Shown: one piece after another, positions 9,801 through 18,078 of the stretch | Numbering within the stretch: position 1 is the stretch's first letter | Layout: the number at the start of each line of letters is the position of its first letter | Origin: Anaerolineae bacterium | GTDB lineage: Bacteria; Chloroflexota; Anaerolineae; Aggregatilineales; Phototrophicaceae | Reading direction: 5' to 3' | NCBI GenBank assembly: GCA_019912965.1 | Contig: JAIOHM010000209.1 | Span: 1 to 64,000, forward strand | Length of the DNA: 64,000 nucleotides | Notes under the pieces: generated by a model | The model's database searches: none | What the model was told of the DNA's origin: nothing | Seen by the model: the letters and a program-made list of their open reading frames with translations, nothing else | Program-made: the position numbers and the translations under genes

Positions 9801-10014
9801 TGGCTGCTTGAATAGCCGCATCGGTTAAATCTGGATTAAGTCTTCGGAGCACAGGGTATAACCGCGACACCAACACGACCTCATCCATCGTCTCACGCTC
9901 AAGCAAGCCGTTCGTACTGAAGGTCTCGTTGTAGGCGTAGACAGTCTCGTAGCCGAGTGAGTAGAAAAGACCCATTACTGCGCGTTCAAGGACGTCTTCG
10001 GAATCTTTGTTCAT
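6820..10014 (-). CDS. hsdR: Type I restriction endonuclease, R subunit
   Basis: 1,064 residues from ATG at 10014. The frame is open 65 codons further upstream, but that part lies inside the preceding gene, and MNKDSEDVLERAVMG is the natural start. It shows the PD-(D/E)xK-type nuclease core (RADVVLFINGLPLVFIELK), then the SF2 translocase: Walker A TQGSGKSYSM, DRDELDDQI, DEAH-type box VMTDEAHRSQY, GFTGTPL, and TIARANRVF near motif VI. HsdR cuts unmodified DNA after ATP-driven translocation, in complex with HsdM and HsdS. It is the last gene of the hsd operon. Its ATG overlaps the stop of the PIN-protein gene (ATGA, 10014-10011), so the two are coupled. It is GC-richer than the two inserted genes before it. 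Confidence 0.95.
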   Translation of the reverse strand: MNKDSEDVLERAVMGLFYSLGYETVYAYNETFSTNGLLERETMDEVVLVSRLYPVLRRLNPDLTDAAIQAAIEELTADRSLMTVAAANQQIAKLLKEGVPVKFKNAEGDEDEQRVQVIDWAEPTNNDFLAVQQFWVLGLSGLHKRRADVVLFINGLPLVFIELKTFHKRVENAYSDNLRDYKATIPHLFWYNTFIILSNGRYSRIGSITASWEHFAEWKKISDEHEQGRISLETILLGTCEPARLLDLVENFTLFRQSSGGVQKLVAKNHQFLGVNNAIRAVEAIQDNHGRLGVFWHTQGSGKSYSMVFFSQKVLRKLTGNWTFVIVTDRDELDDQIYQNFADVGAVPNVKGKKRDVQAQSGEALKRLLREDHRYVFTLIQKFHTRDGEPYPVLSLRDDIIVMTDEAHRSQYDTFAANMRAALPNAAFIGFTGTPLMMGEEKTRQVFGEYISIYNFKQSVEDHATVPLYYENRIPELELTNEQLNRDMETLLDAAALDDAQEEKLEREFRQEYQIITRESRQDAIAQDIVAHYLARGFAGRDYNSKAMVVCIDKLTAMQTYQRVHHYWEQHQHRLETELAITQGAAQRELLTAQIAFMQETDMAVVISQSQNEIDFFRSKGVNILPHRERMVREALDEKFKNPEHNFRLVFVCAMWMTGFDAPACSTIYLDKPMRNHTLMQTIARANRVFKAKRDGLIVDYIGVFRNLERALAIYGTGSGGTAGECDLPVHQKQKRFEELQHIVQEANAFCATLGIDLDAIRQAEEFDRVKLKIDAVEAILLNDETTLRYFAFVKEVNRLYQSVLPHRDSTQFSAIRSLLNVIAEAVLHQVPDADISMVEGDMEQLLDASVEAEHYVIEANPDDPIRRVDLSRVDFEALRARFEQGYRRTTAEQLRGAINRQLQRMVRHNRTRLNYLETFQRMIDEYNVGAVDVDVIFERLIAFVQELNAEDQRGIAEHLSEEELAIFDLLTRPDMQLSTAEREAVKLVAHELLDTLKREKLVLDWRKRQQARAAVKQTIEVMLDRGLPEQFNQDLYTAKCELIYQHIYEAYFGAGQSIYDLVA

Positions 10015-12212
10015 GAAGCACCGATTATCTGGGCAATAGTCAGAACAGCGGCTAAAACAATACCGAAAAGTGCTTCGCGCCGATGATTTTTGTCTGCAAA
10101 TGTCCACACCAAACCGACAATAATTAAGCTTGTAGCGATTTGTAATCCACGCCGATGAGGGTGGGTTTCTAACCATTGCCAATCGACGAAATACGCAGGA
10201 AATACCCAAATGAACATAATACCAACAAAAACGATGAAGAACCCCAAGAGCCAGCGAAACTTGGCACGTTCTTGCTCAAGCTGGTTTTCAATCATCTCTT
10301 TCTCTTTTTGCTTTTCTCTCTCTTTTTGTAGTTCCTTTTCTTCCGAATACTTCTGCCCTTCACTTATTCGTTCTTCATATTTCCGTCTCACTTCTTCTAT
10401 TGCTTTTTCTGTTTCCAGCTTATCGTGTTCTCTAGCTTTTTCTGTTTCTAACTTATCGTGTTCTCTTTGACGCCGAAATTGGTCCAATTGCTCCTGCAGT
10501 ACCGAAACATTTTGTTCGAGGTCTTGGCTGCGCTCAATCTCAGCTTTTAAAGCTTCGGTCTGATGTTTTGCTATTTCATCTTCGATAACATTCTTAAATT
10601 CTAGTGAGCCTTTATCATACTGCTTAAGATTCTCAATAAAATAGGCATTGGAGAGCATTTTCATCGCTATTTCTTGTGGTACATCTGCATATTGACTCAG
10701 ATATGAAAGCAGAGTCTGCTCCGTTTCGCCTGTATATTTGGTTGCAGCACTGCGAAATGAGGTTTTTGCAATTGTTTCAACAAATCTCTTGTCGAAGTCT
10801 GAGGTGGTTTTGATAAGGGGACGAAGTAGCTGTAGGAATTGGCCAGGTTGAATGGTAACGCCTGTGACCCCATGATTTCTAATAAAATACCAATCAAAAG
10901 AATATAGTTGATTATCATTCGTGAGAAAAAATGCCCCTACCCCGATACCCCGTGCATTAGGATTTCGTATTTTCTCTACTGTTTTCATTAATATCATATC
11001 GTGTTTAATGACCGATTTACTCTTATGAATCTCAGCAGGCAAATATACCTCATAGTCCCTTGACAGACTTTGTATATCACGATGATCTATGTCTGGTAGG
11101 TTATGGTATTCGTTTATTCCGTTTACTGAGAGCAATAATTCAAATTGAGAATATTTTTCAAGGAACACATCAAGCGATATAGTTTGCTTAGAATTCGATT
11201 GATGATACTTCCTTGCAATTGCGCTCAGGTTACCAAGCATAAGTTGATTTTGACTTTGGTTTGATGTCCACTTTGGCCTTAACTCGTTCTTATCAGGGAA
11301 ATACCGAAGTTCCCGGCTGGCGGCATCGAGCGTGCGTAAGTATTCACCACGAGTTTCTGGGTGAAAATAGAGCTTAATAGGTAAATTGGAATCTTTGATA
11401 ATTGATATCAACTCTCCCGATAAGTCATCACGAACCTTCTCATCTAAACCTATAAGTTCATATATAAAGTTTGTATCAATAAGAATTGTAAGCTCTGGGA
11501 TACTACTCTGCAAAAATTCAGAGAGTTCTTCTGCTGCATTGAGTGCAAAAAAAGTGAAAGTGCTGTCGAGCGATTGAGAAATGTATTGACTCTTGCGCGG
11601 TGATCTCATATTAAAAAATAGCTCAACTAATTCGTCGAATGTGGCACGTTTGATGTTTGAGTGAATTTCGTCGAATTTTTCGTAAGCGCTTTTTAAAAAG
11701 GTGTCCAAACTCACATTCATTTCATCATTTCCCTGAAATGCAGGATCAAAAAAGCGTATAGTTTGGACTCCGTGTTGCTTAAATACTTGAGCCATGTAGT
11801 CCTTTAGGCTCGACCATAGTGTTTCTAATATATGACCTTCTAATTCAAACTCCGACTGCACTAAATCGAACCAATCTGATTTCACGTTTTTTTCTAAAGC
11901 TTCGGAGTCTCCTATACGCGCTTCAATTGCTTGTCGCTCTTCGGTGGAAAGCACAACAGGATTCATCTCTGTCAGCTTTCCGGCTATACCGATACGTTCA
12001 ATTGATTCACTGACTTGTGTTACTGTCAGGGTTGTACCGAATTGTTCACTTATTGCATTCCGGATCTGCTTATCAAACTTTAATTTAGGCTCCATATACA
12101 AAATCGTTAAAACAAGATTATCAATTGCTTCCTCTACTCTGCCATCTTTGCTAAGGCTCATCATGTGGCACAGTTGATTAAAGGCGCGGGAATAGCCATC
12201 AGATTGAACCAT
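10011..12212 (-). CDS. Membrane-anchored PIN-domain protein inside the hsd operon
   Basis: 733 residues. The N-terminal 240 residues are helical and unrecognised. Residues 241-440 fit a PIN nuclease fold: LTILIDTNFIYELIG (Asp246), HPETRGEYLRTL (Glu290), KHDMILMKTVEKI (Asp405) and FFLTNDNQLYSFD (Asp433), matching the usual acidic quartet. A long coiled coil follows (about 545-650), including an 11-residue tandem repeat REHDKLETEKA. Three hydrophobic helices close the protein (about 655-733), so it should sit in the inner membrane with the nuclease in the cytoplasm. AGGAG precedes the ATG. It lies between the PrrC/RloC-like ATPase and hsdR. It probably acts as an effector RNase or nuclease tied to the restriction system; no described system with this composition comes to mind. 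Confidence 0.7.
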   Translation of the reverse strand: MVQSDGYSRAFNQLCHMMSLSKDGRVEEAIDNLVLTILYMEPKLKFDKQIRNAISEQFGTTLTVTQVSESIERIGIAGKLTEMNPVVLSTEERQAIEARIGDSEALEKNVKSDWFDLVQSEFELEGHILETLWSSLKDYMAQVFKQHGVQTIRFFDPAFQGNDEMNVSLDTFLKSAYEKFDEIHSNIKRATFDELVELFFNMRSPRKSQYISQSLDSTFTFFALNAAEELSEFLQSSIPELTILIDTNFIYELIGLDEKVRDDLSGELISIIKDSNLPIKLYFHPETRGEYLRTLDAASRELRYFPDKNELRPKWTSNQSQNQLMLGNLSAIARKYHQSNSKQTISLDVFLEKYSQFELLLSVNGINEYHNLPDIDHRDIQSLSRDYEVYLPAEIHKSKSVIKHDMILMKTVEKIRNPNARGIGVGAFFLTNDNQLYSFDWYFIRNHGVTGVTIQPGQFLQLLRPLIKTTSDFDKRFVETIAKTSFRSAATKYTGETEQTLLSYLSQYADVPQEIAMKMLSNAYFIENLKQYDKGSLEFKNVIEDEIAKHQTEALKAEIERSQDLEQNVSVLQEQLDQFRRQREHDKLETEKAREHDKLETEKAIEEVRRKYEERISEGQKYSEEKELQKEREKQKEKEMIENQLEQERAKFRWLLGFFIVFVGIMFIWVFPAYFVDWQWLETHPHRRGLQIATSLIIVGLVWTFADKNHRREALFGIVLAAVLTIAQIIGAS

Positions 12213-12334
12213 TGATAATCTCCTTCATGTGCTTTCTGCCATTGCTCAAACAAGTATTTGGCGATGAGGGCCGTTTAAGCTTGCATATTATTAGGTCGAA
12301 TTGACCCTGTATCCAAACCATGTCTCATGGCTTA

Positions 12335-14647
12335 TCATTTCGCTACAACTAAAATGCCGCTAATCAGGTCTAGGGTGCGCTTGATATATGTCTGTAATTC
12401 TGTGTCACTAATTGTTTCAGAATCAGCGCTAGGGTTTTGTGAATGATGATATTTTTTCGAGTAATCATTAACTTCAGTCAACTCAGACAAAAGGGGCTGA
12501 AGAGCAAACAACTCATTAGGTGGTTGAGCATCACGGATTTTTTCAATGAAATCGCCAAGCCATTCACCACGCTTGAAGGTTCGAGGAAATCGTACCCGCA
12601 AATTGGCCTCTAATAGTGGTCGAATACACCGAGCGACATGACGCATCTCGGTGGTTGAAGATGAACTACCATCCAAATATTCAGTTAAAACGAAGTAGTT
12701 GTTGAAATAATCTCCTCTAGTTTCTTGTTCAACATCCCATTCGATGATCTGACTTTGGTTTCCTGAACGGGCTATTTGCAATACCTTTGTACCCGCTCTA
12801 TCGCAATTCTCCCAAGCCATCCGCAAATAATATGGATCGTGTGAGAGGACAATAACTTGCTTTGCTTTACCACTGATACTTAGAATGCTCTGCCGTGTAG
12901 CCTCTTTGCGAAAACTATCTAAGCTCGAAATTGGGTCGTCAAAAATGATGACCTTATCGGCAAGTTCCACACTCTCCATCGCCTCAAGCCGAGCCATAAA
13001 CAATGCAAAAGCCAATGCATTTTTATCACCATCGCTCAGTAAACTATGAAAAGTGGGATCGCCGCCATGAGCATCTGGCTTGCCTAATGCCATCGTTTTC
13101 CCATCAAGAACTATTTCGTAATCCACACTAGGCTTTCCACCAGAAAAACTCGGTTGCTTTTTCTCCTGTATTCTGAAGCTAGCCCCGAATCTCTCAAGAT
13201 ATTTGTTCAGTATCGTCTCATAATCACCGAGTATAGTCTCGGTATATTGCTTCAAATCAGCTTTAGCCTGGTCTTTTTGGCGTTCCAGCAAACGCTTTTT
13301 ATTATTCGCGGCGAGATAGGCTTCACACGTCTCAGCAACTTTCTCTTCGAAACGCTTTCTAATATCCTGAAGTCGTTTTAGGGCGAGTTTTTCATTGGCT
13401 AAATCGCCACTCAACATACCCGTTTTCAATTTTTCGACACGCTGGTTGATAATGGTTATATTCCGATTATACGTTTCAACTAAAGAAACGGCGGCGGCAT
13501 AATCTGCTACCAAACGTTCAAAGTCTGCCCCCGTTATCACCGGCTCAAGTGGCATTGATTTTTTATGTTCGAGAAGGGTTTTAAGTCCTGCGAGATATTC
13601 GTTCCATATTTTCTGTATAGACGCAATATCTAGTTTTGGAAATTCCTCATTAAGGAAATTTGACCAATAGCCTGCGAGTTCATCGTTGTTTGTTATAGTA
13701 TTGGTTAAAGAGAGCAAATCTCTCTCAGAAAAGGCTGATGATACCCTATCAATATATCGAGCAACTTCATTCTTCAAATCAGCATAGGCTCGGCTAAAAA
13801 AAGACTGATAGGCTAAAACAAGTTCAACACCAGAAGTGGATTGACCACAAAAAGGACATGTTTCATTCTGTTGTAAAGTAACACCCTCAGAAAGCCATGT
13901 CTCAGATTTCCCTCCTAGTTCCTTGATATGTTGATATACATGTTGCATCGCAGCAGTAGAGACATTTTCTAGTTGTTTGGAAAGAAGGGTCGATAACTCT
14001 GCGTTATTGTTGCTTGGAAGCGAAACTTTAGATAGCAACGCCTTTGCAATAATCTCTTTCGATTTCTCTAACGCATCAATCTCTCGCTGTTTTGCTTCAA
14101 TCTGCTGTTCAATATCGGGAACTTGACTTAGGTTAGCAAAATTATCAACAGATAAGTCACTGGTTATCACCATCTGAATATCGGACTTCTTATCATTTAT
14201 TTCAGCATTGCATTGCTTGATTTCATCGTCTAACTTATAAATTGTCTGCGAGAGCTTAACCCCTTTTTCACCAATTACGAACAAGTAGAGGTTTCTACGA
14301 TGGTCAAGATCAACATAGTGGCCTGAAAAGACATTTTCATTTACATAGGTGGAGTCAAATATCTCAACATTGGGAAAAGTATTATCCCATTGTCCACTTT
14401 TAAGTGTAGCTTTACCTGTATCTAGTAAAACTTGAACATAGGGATCATCGTTTGTACTGAGAGTATTCCGCTGCGCGATGTATGTGGTATCTCCTGTAGC
14501 AAGCGAACGAATGATATGGGATAAAGTTGTTTTACCGCGCCCATTCTCGGCATAGATGAGGTTAAACTTGCGGAATTCAACATCACCACCGGGCTTATAT
14601 TCCTCGAACCGTCCAACACTTCGAATGACCAAAAACTTCCGAAGCAT
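12335..14647 (-). CDS. PrrC/RloC-like AAA ATPase, candidate anticodon nuclease
   Basis: 770 residues of the SMC-like AAA_13 type. Walker A is AENGRGKTTL (33-41), a CPFCGQ motif at about 262-267 lies between coiled-coil arms, the ABC signature is LLSDGDKNALAFA (near 545), Walker B is KVIIFDDPISSLDS, and the H-loop is VIVLSHDPYY. PrrC and RloC share this ATPase and add a C-terminal tRNA anticodon nuclease with an Arg-x3-Glu...His triad. Here the C-terminus has RPLLEANLR (near 676) and YSKKYHHS (near 734), which could supply it, but that is inference. The position between hsdS and hsdR matches prrC in enterobacterial loci. GGGGGA precedes the ATG, 8 bases after hsdS. The gene is AT-rich relative to hsdR. 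Confidence 0.75.
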   Translation of the reverse strand: MLRKFLVIRSVGRFEEYKPGGDVEFRKFNLIYAENGRGKTTLSHIIRSLATGDTTYIAQRNTLSTNDDPYVQVLLDTGKATLKSGQWDNTFPNVEIFDSTYVNENVFSGHYVDLDHRRNLYLFVIGEKGVKLSQTIYKLDDEIKQCNAEINDKKSDIQMVITSDLSVDNFANLSQVPDIEQQIEAKQREIDALEKSKEIIAKALLSKVSLPSNNNAELSTLLSKQLENVSTAAMQHVYQHIKELGGKSETWLSEGVTLQQNETCPFCGQSTSGVELVLAYQSFFSRAYADLKNEVARYIDRVSSAFSERDLLSLTNTITNNDELAGYWSNFLNEEFPKLDIASIQKIWNEYLAGLKTLLEHKKSMPLEPVITGADFERLVADYAAAVSLVETYNRNITIINQRVEKLKTGMLSGDLANEKLALKRLQDIRKRFEEKVAETCEAYLAANNKKRLLERQKDQAKADLKQYTETILGDYETILNKYLERFGASFRIQEKKQPSFSGGKPSVDYEIVLDGKTMALGKPDAHGGDPTFHSLLSDGDKNALAFALFMARLEAMESVELADKVIIFDDPISSLDSFRKEATRQSILSISGKAKQVIVLSHDPYYLRMAWENCDRAGTKVLQIARSGNQSQIIEWDVEQETRGDYFNNYFVLTEYLDGSSSSTTEMRHVARCIRPLLEANLRVRFPRTFKRGEWLGDFIEKIRDAQPPNELFALQPLLSELTEVNDYSKKYHHSQNPSADSETISDTELQTYIKRTLDLISGILVVAK

Positions 14648-14655
14648 TTATCCCC

Positions 14656-15942
14656 CTAAGTTACAATATCTAATTCCTCTACATCCAATTCACCCGACAC
14701 CAGACGCGGCAGCAGCAAATCGCGGGTCTCACGCAGAATTGCGTTCTTCTTCATTAACAAAATGACATTTTGGCGCAGCGGTGTTATCGCTTCAGTAAAT
14801 GCGCCCAAAAGCTCACTAGATGGCAACAGCAGATCTAACCCAGAAATTCGACTACGGCTAAGTTCAGTCTGATTAGTTGCCCCTTCGCCCATCAGAGCTA
14901 AACGTTCCTGCATTGCAATCAAAGCTAGACCCAAATAGTCAATCAAGCTATTACTGCTAGGGCGTACAATCGAAACATGGGAATCTACAGTGCAATTCGC
15001 TATCTCCTGATAAACCTGCGCTACTCGGCCTAATGTTCCTTCACCCGTAGAATTGATAAGAACATCGCCAAAATGAACAAACTTATCAATAGGCACAGGT
15101 TTTGCATTCCGGCGCACTAAATCAAGATTTAGCCTTCCATCACGGATGCATTTTTGATTGATAACAATGCATTCAGCCTCCTCATCATATTGAGGGGAAA
15201 TGCCACGATTGATGTAACTACTCAAGCCTTTGACAGTTGAAGCTTCCCATCCCTGCGGGATCAGCCCCATTTCCGACTCGACGAGCGGCACTTGTTCATG
15301 CCCCGGAAAGCGAAACTCCACAAACCATTCGCGGTATAGATCATGTGCAGCCTGTTCCAGCAGTTTGATGCGCCGGGTGTTGTTCTCGATCAGGTCATCG
15401 TAGGCAGAGAGAATAACAGCGATTTTGCGTTGGGTTTCGAGGGGTGGAACGAGAATATACATCTGTTTTAGGTGTGTTGGCCCAAAATTAGGACGGGAGG
15501 AGATGATGACAAACTGTTCGATCTGATTAGAAAAAAAAGACGATCTCAGGAATGCGTATAGATAATCAGGGTTTAGTTCCCAATAGTTAAGAGGATGAAA
15601 GCGTATCACACTTGTATTCATCATGAGAGGCAAATGATGTGCATCAATTCTCCCCACTTTCCCGTAAGAAAAGCCAGAGCTTGATACAACTATATCCCCG
15701 TCTTCAACCGCATAATGCCTATACCGTTTTTCAAATTCTCCCATACTTATGTAGCGATTTGTGTTATTTATATCTACAGTTCCATCGAGGAGAATGTTGC
15801 CCACATTGATGACTTTCATTCCGCTTTCAGACCATTGCCAATTCCGTAACCCTGGCCCCTCTTGAAAGAACACAACCTCTGATAGTGGTTTATAAGGCCA
15901 ATTCTGGAAAATCCTTCCAAACGGTGTTTCGAAATATTCCAT
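14656..15942 (-). CDS. hsdS: Type I restriction-modification specificity subunit
   Basis: 428 residues with the two-repeat layout of HsdS: target-recognition domain 1 (about 10-160), conserved helix 1 (PPLETQRKIAVILSAYDDLI then NNTRRIKLLEQAAHDLYREW), target-recognition domain 2 (about 225-385), and conserved helix 2 (AITPLRQNVILLMKKN, then LRETRDLLLPRLVSGELDV). HsdS chooses the bipartite DNA site for both methylation and cleavage. The gene begins 6 bases after hsdM. The recognition-domain DNA is clearly AT-richer than the DNA for the central conserved helix (about 15240-15440), as expected from domain swapping. Confidence 0.93.
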   Translation of the reverse strand: MEYFETPFGRIFQNWPYKPLSEVVFFQEGPGLRNWQWSESGMKVINVGNILLDGTVDINNTNRYISMGEFEKRYRHYAVEDGDIVVSSSGFSYGKVGRIDAHHLPLMMNTSVIRFHPLNYWELNPDYLYAFLRSSFFSNQIEQFVIISSRPNFGPTHLKQMYILVPPLETQRKIAVILSAYDDLIENNTRRIKLLEQAAHDLYREWFVEFRFPGHEQVPLVESEMGLIPQGWEASTVKGLSSYINRGISPQYDEEAECIVINQKCIRDGRLNLDLVRRNAKPVPIDKFVHFGDVLINSTGEGTLGRVAQVYQEIANCTVDSHVSIVRPSSNSLIDYLGLALIAMQERLALMGEGATNQTELSRSRISGLDLLLPSSELLGAFTEAITPLRQNVILLMKKNAILRETRDLLLPRLVSGELDVEELDIVT

Positions 15943-15948
15943 TTCAAA

Positions 15949-17499
15949 TCATCCCTTCAGAAGTTGTTGCATATTTTCAGCAATAGTTTGTTCAAGGTCA
16001 TGAGCCTCCGCATTCAAAAGTTCGAACTGTTCATTTAGCTCTTGTAAACGCGAAAGAAAATCAAAATCGACCTCGTGTTGATTAGCAGTTCCTACATAGC
16101 GCCCCGGATTCAAACTCCAATCTTGGTTTTGTACTTCTTCGAGTGTTGCAACCTTACAAAGCCCTAGTACATCTACAAGTTTTCCATCTGGAAAATAGGC
16201 GTTGATTAATTCTTCGCTTTCGTGGATAAATTCCGGTTCTTCTGCCCGATAGAGTCGAACAATATTCGCTAAGAACTCGATTTGTTGCGGTGTAAATTCG
16301 CGATGTGCGCGATCCACCCGTTGGTAGATGTCTTTCGCATTAATGAATAATATTTGATTCTCACGTCGCGATCCCCTCTTGCCTTTATCAAAAAACCATA
16401 TGGAACACGCCAAAGTAACTGTATAGAAAAAATTGGTACTTGTTTGGATAATTACATCCACACTCTTTTCTTCTATGAGTTTTTGACGAATATTTCTTTC
16501 GGAACCCCTTGCATCCAATGCTGAACTAGCCATGACAAAACCTGCACGTCCAGTCTCATTGAGTGATGAATAAAATAGCTGAATCCAAAGGTAATTGGCA
16601 TTATCGACATTCGGCATCCCAAAGGGAAAGCGGCGCGTATCCGCTTTGATCTTCGCCTTATCCACCTTGTCCACGTTGAACGGTGGATTCGCCATCACAA
16701 AATCGAACTTACCCACACCTCGGTGAATATCGTCGTAGTAAGTGTTGCCTTCGCGGATGTCGCCTTCCAGTCCATGCACAGCGAGGTTCATCTTGCACAG
16801 CCGTACCGTCTCGCCTACACGCTCCTGTCCATAAATGGCAATTTCGGCGCTGGGGTTGTGGCGGTGCTGCTTCACAAACTCGGCGCTCTGGACAAACATA
16901 CCGCCTGACCCACAGGCAGGGTCGAGAATGTAGCCGTGAAATGGCTCGATGATCTCCACAATCAGCTTGACAATCGAGATCGGTGTGAAGAACTCGCCGC
17001 CCTTCTGCCCTTCGGTCATGGCGAAATTGCCGAGGAAGTATTCGTAAATCTTGCCGAACACATCCCCATCTAATCCATTCATGGGGAAGTTGAGCGCCTT
17101 CATCAGCGAGATGAGCAGATCATTCTCAAAACGGTTGTACTGCTTGGGTAGCACACCTCGCAGCGCCTCGTTCTCATCCTCAATGGCTTTCATGGCCTCG
17201 TTGATGGCCTTGCCGATATTTTCACCCTCTGGTAGCTGCATTAGCCGCGAAAAACGGGCTGCTTCGGGCAGATACATCACGCCCATCGCTTGGAAGTCCG
17301 TCTTGGCGATACCGCGTCTACGACCACCCTTCCCCTGCAACTGCTGTTCAGCTTGGGCAAAGCGATGGTCGGCATAGCGCAGGAAAATCAAGCCCAACAC
17401 CGGGATGGAGTATTCAGAGGATCGCAGTTTGGAATTGGCACGTAGGTTATCAGCAGCTTCCCACAGCCGCTTTTCAATTTCAGTGTTATTGGCAACCAA
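15949..17499 (-). CDS. hsdM: Type I N6-adenine methyltransferase subunit
   Basis: 516 residues, normal for HsdM. The N-terminal helical domain ([17 protein letters not shown] then [15 protein letters not shown]) is followed by the SAM site [10 protein letters not shown], then EREG-type strands and the catalytic [12 protein letters not shown] (NPPF). The protein methylates adenine at the sequence chosen by HsdS and protects host DNA. The start is TTG at 17499, the only start after an in-frame TAA; a GGAG lies about 12 bases upstream, rather far. It is the first gene of the five-gene leftward operon. Codons from about 16640 to the 5' end are GC-rich while the 3' half is AT-rich, suggesting recombination within the gene. 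Confidence 0.95.
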   Translation of the reverse strand: MVANNTEIEKRLWEAADNLRANSKLRSSEYSIPVLGLIFLRYADHRFAQAEQQLQGKGGRRRGIAKTDFQAMGVMYLPEAARFSRLMQLPEGENIGKAINEAMKAIEDENEALRGVLPKQYNRFENDLLISLMKALNFPMNGLDGDVFGKIYEYFLGNFAMTEGQKGGEFFTPISIVKLIVEIIEPFHGYILDPACGSGGMFVQSAEFVKQHRHNPSAEIAIYGQERVGETVRLCKMNLAVHGLEGDIREGNTYYDDIHRGVGKFDFVMANPPFNVDKVDKAKIKADTRRFPFGMPNVDNANYLWIQLFYSSLNETGRAGFVMASSALDARGSERNIRQKLIEEKSVDVIIQTSTNFFYTVTLACSIWFFDKGKRGSRRENQILFINAKDIYQRVDRAHREFTPQQIEFLANIVRLYRAEEPEFIHESEELINAYFPDGKLVDVLGLCKVATLEEVQNQDWSLNPGRYVGTANQHEVDFDFLSRLQELNEQFELLNAEAHDLEQTIAENMQQLLKG

Positions 17500-18078
17500 A
17501 GCGGTAAACGCTCCTTATGGAAATGTAGAGGGTATGTAAATGCTCCCTGTTGTTGGGTCAATAAGATCAATTATACTCGGAGTTAATTCGACGATGCGAA
17601 AATTGGAAGCCAGTTGGGAGTTTATTGTGTAGGGATGAGTTACTTGGAAGTGAATAGATCTTTATTCAAAGAACTCTACAGCATTGGTTTTGCGGGGAAG
17701 ACTTCCAACCTATCTATGCATCCACCTTATTATATAGGCTGCTTCATTTTGCACAATACTTCCATAACATTGATCGACTAGACTATAAATCCTTCTTCTT
17801 GGTCTTTTTATCCACTTATATGCTGTTAGCTGAAAGGTGGATTGCTAAATAACTTGTATTACAAACCTTTGAATATGTCATAAAATGATCTATATTTATG
17901 TTCTGTTTGTTTTGAGGAGATATGAGGATTGGTTGAGTGTAGATGAACTTTTGCCTGCAAGGCAAATGCAAGTATCAAGGTACTAAATTTTAGTTTAGAC
18001 GTTCATTAGCAATTGACTCTGGATGTTGTGACGAAATTGCTTCTCATCTCTATTTTCTGAATCAGTGCGGAGATAAAC
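17500..18078. other. Divergent promoter region between hsdM and the TIR operon
   Basis: 579 bases of AT-rich sequence between two divergent operons, so promoters for both must lie here; I cannot place a convincing -35/-10 pair. Two short rightward frames are present: 17635-17781 (48 residues, MSYLEVNRSLFKELYS...) and 17943-17993 (16 residues, MNFCLQGKCKYQGTKF). Neither has a good ribosome site. They matter only as possible peptide substrates for the radical SAM enzyme of the operon. Confidence 0.5.

Noticed and set aside
7138-9828. Long rightward frames opposite hsdR
   Set aside because: Antisense shadows of a clear hsdR coding frame.
10015-10209. Extra 65 codons upstream of hsdR
   Set aside because: They lie inside the PIN-protein gene and read as Cys/Arg-rich noise; the ATG at 10014 gives the normal HsdR start with a coupled ATGA.
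10380-10470. 33-base direct repeat as possible CRISPR or element end
   Set aside because: It is in frame within the coiled coil of the PIN protein and encodes REHDKLETEKA twice.
17635-17781. 48-codon frame as a confirmed gene
   Set aside because: No ribosome site and no recognised motif; kept only as a hypothesis for a maturase substrate.
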